From an uncultured Actinomycetes bacterium (GTDB lineage Bacteria > Actinomycetota > Thermoleophilia > Miltoncostaeales > Miltoncostaeaceae): 6,214 bases of DNA. This document shows positions 1 to 5,000 of the stretch, in pieces. A program made the translations under genes and the position numbers. The notes beneath the pieces were generated by a model. The model did not search any database and was not told the origin of the DNA. It saw nothing but the letters and a program-made list of their open reading frames with translations. Numbering within the stretch: position 1 is the first letter of the stretch; each line of letters opens with the position of its first letter. The stretch spans positions 1-6,214 of the forward strand of contig CAIPNN010000034.1 of assembly GCA_903866425.1 (NCBI GenBank). Reading direction: 5' to 3'.

Positions 1-1095
1 ACCACCGCACCCACGTGCGCGATCCCCCAGCCCGAGTCCACGGTTCCGGAGGCCGAGCTCATCGCACGTGCCACGGCGGCCCGTGAAGCGCTCGGCGACC
101 GGCTGGTCATCCTCGGTCACCACTACCAGAAGCACGAGGTCATCCGATTCGCCGACATCACCGGCGACTCGTTCCTGCTTGCCCGTCGCGGTGCAGAGGC
201 CACGCAGGCCGACCTGGTGGTGTTCCTCGGCGTGTACTTCATGGCAGAGGCCGCCGACATCCTGGCCCAGCCCCATCAGCGCGTGGTGCTGCCCGACCTC
301 GGCGCCGGATGCCACCTGGCCGAGTGCGCGGACATCTTCACCGTGAACGACGCATGGGAGCAGATCACCGCGCAGTTCCCCGACCGCACCATCGTGCCGC
401 TCACGTACATGAACTCGGGCGCCGACCTCAAGGCCTTCGTGGGGCGCAACGGCGGCGCCGTGTGCACCTCGGGCAATGCCGAGCGCGCATTCCGCTGGGC
501 CCGCGAGCAGGGCGACATGGTCTTTTTCTTCCCCGACGAGCACCTCGGCCGCAACACGGCCTGCCGCCTGGGTATGGCGCCGAGCGACCCGGTGGTGTGG
601 GATCCATCGAAGGCCGACCTCGGCGGCATCGCACCTGATGCGCTTGCCGCAAGCGAGATCGTGTTGTGGAAGGGCTTCTGCAACGTGCACACCGGCTTCA
701 CCGTGCGGCAGATCGACGAGGCCCGCGCGGCGCACCCCGGACTCACCGTGATCGTGCACCCCGAGTGCCCGCGCCCGGTGGTGGAGGCCGCCGACGAGGA
801 TGGCTCCACCGAGTACATCATCAAGCGCCTGGCGGAGATGCCGGCCGGAAGCACCGTGGCCATCGGCACCGACTGGAACCTGGTGGACCGCCTGCGCATC
901 GAGCACCCCGACAAGACGGTGTTCTGCCTGAAGGAAGACCTGTGCCCGTGCGTCACGATGAACCGCATCACGCTGCCCAAGCTCACATGGACGCTTGAGA
1001 ATCTGGCCGCGGGCGACGTGCCGAACGTGGTGAAGGTGGACGATGAGATGGCACGCGAGGCGCGCCTGGCGCTCGACCGCATGCTCGCCCTCTGA
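1..1095 (+). CDS. nadA: Quinolinate synthase NadA (5'-partial)
   Basis: Condenses iminoaspartate with dihydroxyacetone phosphate to quinolinate, using a [4Fe-4S] cluster, in cytosolic de novo NAD synthesis. The frame is open from base 1 and ends at TGA 1093-1095, giving 364 visible residues. The family motif ILGHHYQ lies at window residues 37-43, so probably only a few N-terminal residues are missing. Other conserved blocks are GVYFMAEAADIL (77-88), LPDLGAGC (97-104), TYMNS (135-139), TSGNA (156-160), PDEHLGRNTA (178-187), WKGFCNVH (223-230), HPEC (253-256) and CPCVTMNRI (315-323). Predicted cluster ligands are C104, C227 and one Cys of the CPC motif, most likely C317 by spacing; catalytic candidates are Y42, Y136 and E255. 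The CPC-TMNRI ending and the long GRNGG segment resemble the Bacillus-type enzyme (about 368 residues) rather than the mycobacterial one. Internal GTG 217 is not a credible start because it would remove the HHYQ motif. Confidence 0.96.
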   Translation, partial: TTAPTCAIPQPESTVPEAELIARATAAREALGDRLVILGHHYQKHEVIRFADITGDSFLLARRGAEATQADLVVFLGVYFMAEAADILAQPHQRVVLPDLGAGCHLAECADIFTVNDAWEQITAQFPDRTIVPLTYMNSGADLKAFVGRNGGAVCTSGNAERAFRWAREQGDMVFFFPDEHLGRNTACRLGMAPSDPVVWDPSKADLGGIAPDALAASEIVLWKGFCNVHTGFTVRQIDEARAAHPGLTVIVHPECPRPVVEAADEDGSTEYIIKRLAEMPAGSTVAIGTDWNLVDRLRIEHPDKTVFCLKEDLCPCVTMNRITLPKLTWTLENLAAGDVPNVVKVDDEMAREARLALDRMLAL

Positions 1096-1907
1096 TGGAT
1101 CTTGAGACGCTGGTCGCGGCCGCACTGGCAGAGGACCTGGGCGACCGCGGCGATGTGACCTCGCTGGTGACGATTCCCGACGATGCCCGCGCACGCGGAC
1201 GCGTGGTTGCCCGCTCAGGCGGTGTGTTCGCCGGACGCGCGTTCGGCGAGGAGGTGCTCCGCCAGATGGGCGTTGAGGGCACATGGCAGGCAGTGGACGG
1301 CACGGTGCTCTCACCGGGCGAGCCGGTGCTCGGGGTGGATGGCCCGGCGCGCGCAGTGCTCTCCGCCGAGCGCACGCTGCTCAATGGCATGTCACACCTG
1401 TCGGGCATCGCCACCCAGACCGCACGGTTCGTGAAGGCGGCACACCCGGCCGCAGTACTCGACACCCGCAAGACCACTCCGGGGTGGCGCGTGCTTGAAA
1501 AGGCCGCGGTGGCCGCCGGTGGCGGCACCAACCACCGCATGGGCCTGTTCGACATGGTGCTGGTGAAGGACAATCACCTGGCCATGGGCAGCGTCGATCT
1601 GCGGGCCGCCGTGGCGCGCGCGCGCGACGAATTGCCGGGGGTGCCGGTTGAAGTGGAGGCCGACGACCTGGCCGGCGTCCGCCTGGCCCTCGAGGTGGGT
1701 GCCGATCGCATCCTGCTCGACAACATGGATGAGGCCACCACCCGTGAGGCCGTCGAGTTGTGCCGCGGAAATGCCATCACCGAGGCCTCCGGCGGGATGG
1801 ATCTGGACGGTGTGGCCCGGGCGGCCGCATGCGGCGTCGACTGTGTGAGTGTCGGTGCGCTGACGCACTCGTCGCCCGCACTCGACCTCGCGCTCGACCT
1901 GGATTAG
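1095..1907 (+). CDS. nadC: Nicotinate-nucleotide pyrophosphorylase (carboxylating), quinolinate phosphoribosyltransferase
   Basis: Converts quinolinate and PRPP to nicotinate mononucleotide, CO2 and pyrophosphate, the step directly after NadA. At 270 residues it is near the usual bacterial length (about 270-290). Visible family motifs are LAEDLGDRGDVTS (11-23), AERTLLNGMSHLSGIAT (91-107), LDTRKTTPG (122-130), GGGTNHRMGLFDMVLVKDNH (142-161), VEVEADD (185-191), DRILLDNM (204-211), EASGG (230-234) and the C-terminal GVDCVSVGALTHS (247-259). Likely substrate-binding basic residues are R93, R125, K126, H147, R148 and K158; acidic E188 and D209 fit the PRPP/Mg site. The ATG at 1095 shares its A with the nadA TGA and has no clear Shine-Dalgarno sequence, so translation is probably coupled to nadA. 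The stop is TAG 1905-1907. No truncation or missing active-site block is seen. Confidence 0.97.
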   Translation: MDLETLVAAALAEDLGDRGDVTSLVTIPDDARARGRVVARSGGVFAGRAFGEEVLRQMGVEGTWQAVDGTVLSPGEPVLGVDGPARAVLSAERTLLNGMSHLSGIATQTARFVKAAHPAAVLDTRKTTPGWRVLEKAAVAAGGGTNHRMGLFDMVLVKDNHLAMGSVDLRAAVARARDELPGVPVEVEADDLAGVRLALEVGADRILLDNMDEATTREAVELCRGNAITEASGGMDLDGVARAAACGVDCVSVGALTHSSPALDLALDLD

Positions 1908-1944
1908 CAGGGCACTGCACAACACGATCGCCTGATGACGACCG

Positions 1945-1983
1945 GCGCCCGGGTTGGCCCTGAGGCGAAGTCGCGCCCGGGTT
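1945..1983. repeat. 11-bp direct repeat GCGCCCGGGTT, two copies
   Basis: The sequence GCGCCCGGGTT occurs at 1945-1955 and again at 1973-1983, with starts 28 bases apart. Each copy contains the palindrome CCCGGG, so the copies could also pair with each other. The second copy abuts the candidate -10 TACGCT. This could be a pair of operator half-sites or chance in G+C-rich DNA; the repeat itself is exact, its function is unknown. Confidence 0.6.
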
Positions 1984-2000
1984 ACGCTGGGCCGGAAGTA

Positions 2001-2024
2001 CGGGCCGTCGCCCGCCAGTGGGCG
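2001..2024 (+). other. Two mutually exclusive small hairpins before the fusion start
   Basis: CGGGC 2001-2005 can pair with GCCCG 2010-2014 (4-base loop), or CGCCC 2009-2013 can pair with GGGCG 2020-2024 (6-base loop). The two share bases 2010-2013, so only one can form. Each stem is only 5 bp and no T-run follows, so this is not a convincing terminator or attenuator. Structures this small are common by chance at this base composition. Confidence 0.25.
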
Positions 2025-2041
2025 TAATCTCGGGTTCTGAC

Positions 2042-5000
2042 GTGACCACCACTGACGCGACAATTCAGATCCTCCTTCCGGTCCTCGGCGAGTCGGTCAC
2101 CGAAGGCACCGTGATTGAGTGGAGAAAGGCCGTTGGTGACGCGGTTGAGGAGGGCGAGACCCTCCTCGAAGTGACCACCGACAAGGTGGATGTCGAGATC
2201 CCGGCCCCCGCATCGGGCGTGCTCACGGGCATCACCGCCGACGCAGGCGCGGCGGTTGAGGTTGGCCAGTTGCTGGGCGAGATGACCAACGGTGGCGCAC
2301 CGTCCGGCAACGGCGCCGCGCCAGCCGCCGACGCTCCGACCGCCGACGCCGGCCCCGCAACGCTCGTGCCCATTCAGCTGCCCGATCTCGAGTCGGTCAC
2401 CGAAGCCACGGTGGTCGAGTGGAAGAAGGCCGTGGGCGACCCGGTGGCCCAGGACGAGGTGATCGTCGAGGTGTCCACCGACAAGGTCGACCTCGAGGTG
2501 CCCTCCCCCGCATCCGGCACGCTGGCCGAGATTGCCGTTCCCGTTGGCGAGACGTTTGAGGTGATCAACCCGCTGGGGCAGATCGCCGCAGGCGCCGCAC
2601 CCTCCGGGGGCGCACCAGCCGCAGTGCCGGCAGCACCCGCGAAGACGGCTGCCGCGCCGAGCGCCCCACCGCCCATGCGCAACGTGCCGGCATCCCCCAT
2701 CGCCAAGCGCGTGGCCTTCGAGAAGGGCGTTGACCTGGCCGGTGTCACCGGTACCGGCCCCGGCGGCCTCATCCGCCGCGGCGACGTGGAGAACGCCGGC
2801 AAGGGCGGTAGCGGAATGGCCGATCCGGCCCCGCCCGCAGGCGAGGAGCTCGTGAAGCTCACCGGCCCGGCCGCCGCGCTTGCCGACTACATGGACGAGA
2901 GCCGGTCCATCCCCACGGCCACCACTTTCCGCACCATCTCGGTGCAGATGCTCGACGCCGAGCGCAAGCGCCTGAACGAGGCCCTCGCAGTGGTCGGCGG
3001 CGGCAAGTTGTCGTTCACCCACATCATCGCGTGGGCGATCGTGCGCGCGGTGCAGACGACCCCGGGGATGGCCACCGCGTTTGCACGCGTGGAGGGCAAG
3101 CCCAACAAGATCCCGCGCGACACCGTCGATCTCGGCATCGCCGTCGACGTTGAGCGCAAGGACGGCAGCCGGTCACTGCTGGTGCCGGTTATCCGCGACT
3201 GCGGTGGGCTCGGCTTCCAGGGCTTCCGCGCGGCGTTTGACGACCTCATCCAGCGCTCGCGCGTGGGCAAGATCAGCCCCGACGAACTGAAGGGCGCGGG
3301 CGTCACACTCACCAACCCGGGTGGCTTTGGTACCAACGCCTCGGTGCCGCGCCTCATGAATGGGCAGGGCACCATCGTGGCCACTGGCGGCATCACCTGG
3401 CCCCCCGGCATGGAGGGCGTGCCGTCTGAGCTGCTGAAGGTGTGGGGCGTGTCGAAGGTGATGACGGTCACCTCCACGTACGACCACCGGGTCATCCAGG
3501 GTGCCGAGAGCGGCGCCTTCCTGCGCGACATCGCCGGCCTGCTCGCCGGTGCCGAGGGCTTCTACGACGAGATCCGCGCCGCGCTCGGCCTGCCCGCTGC
3601 GGCGGCGCTGGTGTTCGAGGCGTCCGCCGAGGCACCCGCGGCTGCACCGGCCCTTGAGGCCAGCGCCGACGAGGAGACGCTGCGCGCACTGGCCGGGGCC
3701 ATGTCGCTGCTGCGCTCGTTCCGCACGTACGGCCATCTGGCCGCACACCTCGACCCGCTGGGGTCGCCGCCGCCCGGCGACCCATCGCTCGACCCGGCCT
3801 GGGTGGGCATCACGCCCGACATGATGACCCGGGTGCCGGCATCGCTGCTCGGCGTCGCCGTGCCGGGTGCCACGTTCGCCGAGGCCTACCCGGCGCTCAA
3901 GGACACCTACTGCGGCACCATCGCGTACGAGATCGAACACATCTCCAACCACGACCAGCGTCAGTGGCTGCGTGAGTTCATCGAGTCGGGGCAGGTGCGT
4001 ACGCCGCTGCCGCGCGACGACCGCAAGGCCATGCTCGCGCGTCTGGTGAGCGTCGAGGTGTTCGAGCGCTTCCTGCGCCGCACGTACCTCGGGCAGAAGA
4101 CATTCTCGCTTGAGGGCTGCGACGCCCTCATCCCGATGATGGACGAGATGATCCAGCAGCTGGCCGACGCCGGCGTGCAGGAGGTGCACGTGGGCATGGC
4201 CCACCGTGGACGCCTCGCGAGCATCATGCACACCGTCGGACGCCCCGCCGAGTCGATCCTCGCCGAGTTCGAGGGACAGGTGGAGCACACCGATGACGGC
4301 GAGGACCACTCCGACGGTGAGCCGTACGCCGCAGCCGGTGACGTGAAGTACCACCTCGGTGCCGACGGCAACTTCAAGTCGCGCGGCGGGCGATCCGTGA
4401 AGGTGCATCTGGCCGCCAACCCGAGCCACCTGGAGCAGGTGAACGCGGTGGCCGAGGGCGGCGTGCGTGCCAAGCAGACCACCCGCGCCACACCGATCGC
4501 CGAACAGGACACCAGCAAGGCCGTTGCGCTTCTGGTTCACGGCGACGCCGCATTCCCCGGGCAGGGCGTCGTGGCAGAGACGCTCAACCTGCAGGGCCTT
4601 GTGGGGTATTCCACCGGTGGGACGATCCACGTGATCGTCAACAACCAGGTGGGCTTCACCACCGACCCGGAGGACAGCCGCTCGACGCGGTACGCCAGTG
4701 ACATGGCCAAGGGCTTCGACATGCCCATCGTGCACGTCAACGCCGACGACGTTGATGCCTGCATCGCCGCCGTCAACCTGGCCGTGCAATTCCGCGAGCG
4801 CTTTGGCCACGACGTGCTGATCGACCTCATCGGCTACCGCCGCCTGGGCCACAACGAACTTGATGAGCCCGCGTACACGCAGCCGGTGATGGCCCGCACC
4901 ATCAAGGACCACCCCACCGTGGCGCGCATCTACGCCGACCACCTCATCGCGGGCAACGTGATCAGCGAGGACGACTACGTCGCGATTGTGAAGGACGCCG

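Larger units (their letters stand above)
1908..2041 (+). promoter_or_regulatory. Intergenic region upstream of the E2-E1 fusion, probable promoter zone
   Basis: The only non-coding gap in the window, 134 bases between the nadC stop and the GTG of the fusion gene. No hairpin followed by a T-run is present, so there is no clear intrinsic terminator for nadAC. Two weak TANNNT-type -10 candidates are visible, TACGCT at 1983-1988 and TAATCT at 2025-2030, but neither has a convincing -35 partner at normal spacing. No AGGAGG-like ribosome site precedes GTG 2042; the closest is CGGG at 2031-2034. A short-leader or leaderless message is possible but unproven. The gap also holds a direct repeat and alternative small hairpins, listed separately. 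Confidence 0.35.

Noticed and set aside
276..1082. 268-residue open frame on the minus strand across nadA
   Set aside because: Antisense to clear NadA motifs; Ser/Arg/Thr-rich with no family signature.
1907..1918. Possible terminator hairpin after nadC (GCAG/CTGC)
   Set aside because: Only a 4-bp stem and no following T-run.
2018..2041. GTG 2018 as start of the fusion
   Set aside because: In frame and possible, but it adds an unconserved eight-residue tail, lies inside the hairpin region, and has no ribosome site; GTG 2042 gives a normal lipoyl-domain N-terminus.
1982..3022. 346-residue open frame on the minus strand
   Set aside because: Antisense to the lipoyl and PSBD coding region, low complexity (Gly/His/Arg/Ala), no motif; its apparent internal repetition just mirrors the tandem lipoyl domains.
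3595..3680. Possible frameshift or gene boundary between E2 and E1
   Set aside because: The frame stays open through an Ala/Pro-rich linker and both sides are read in the same phase; E2-E1 fusion is normal for Kgd/OdhA.
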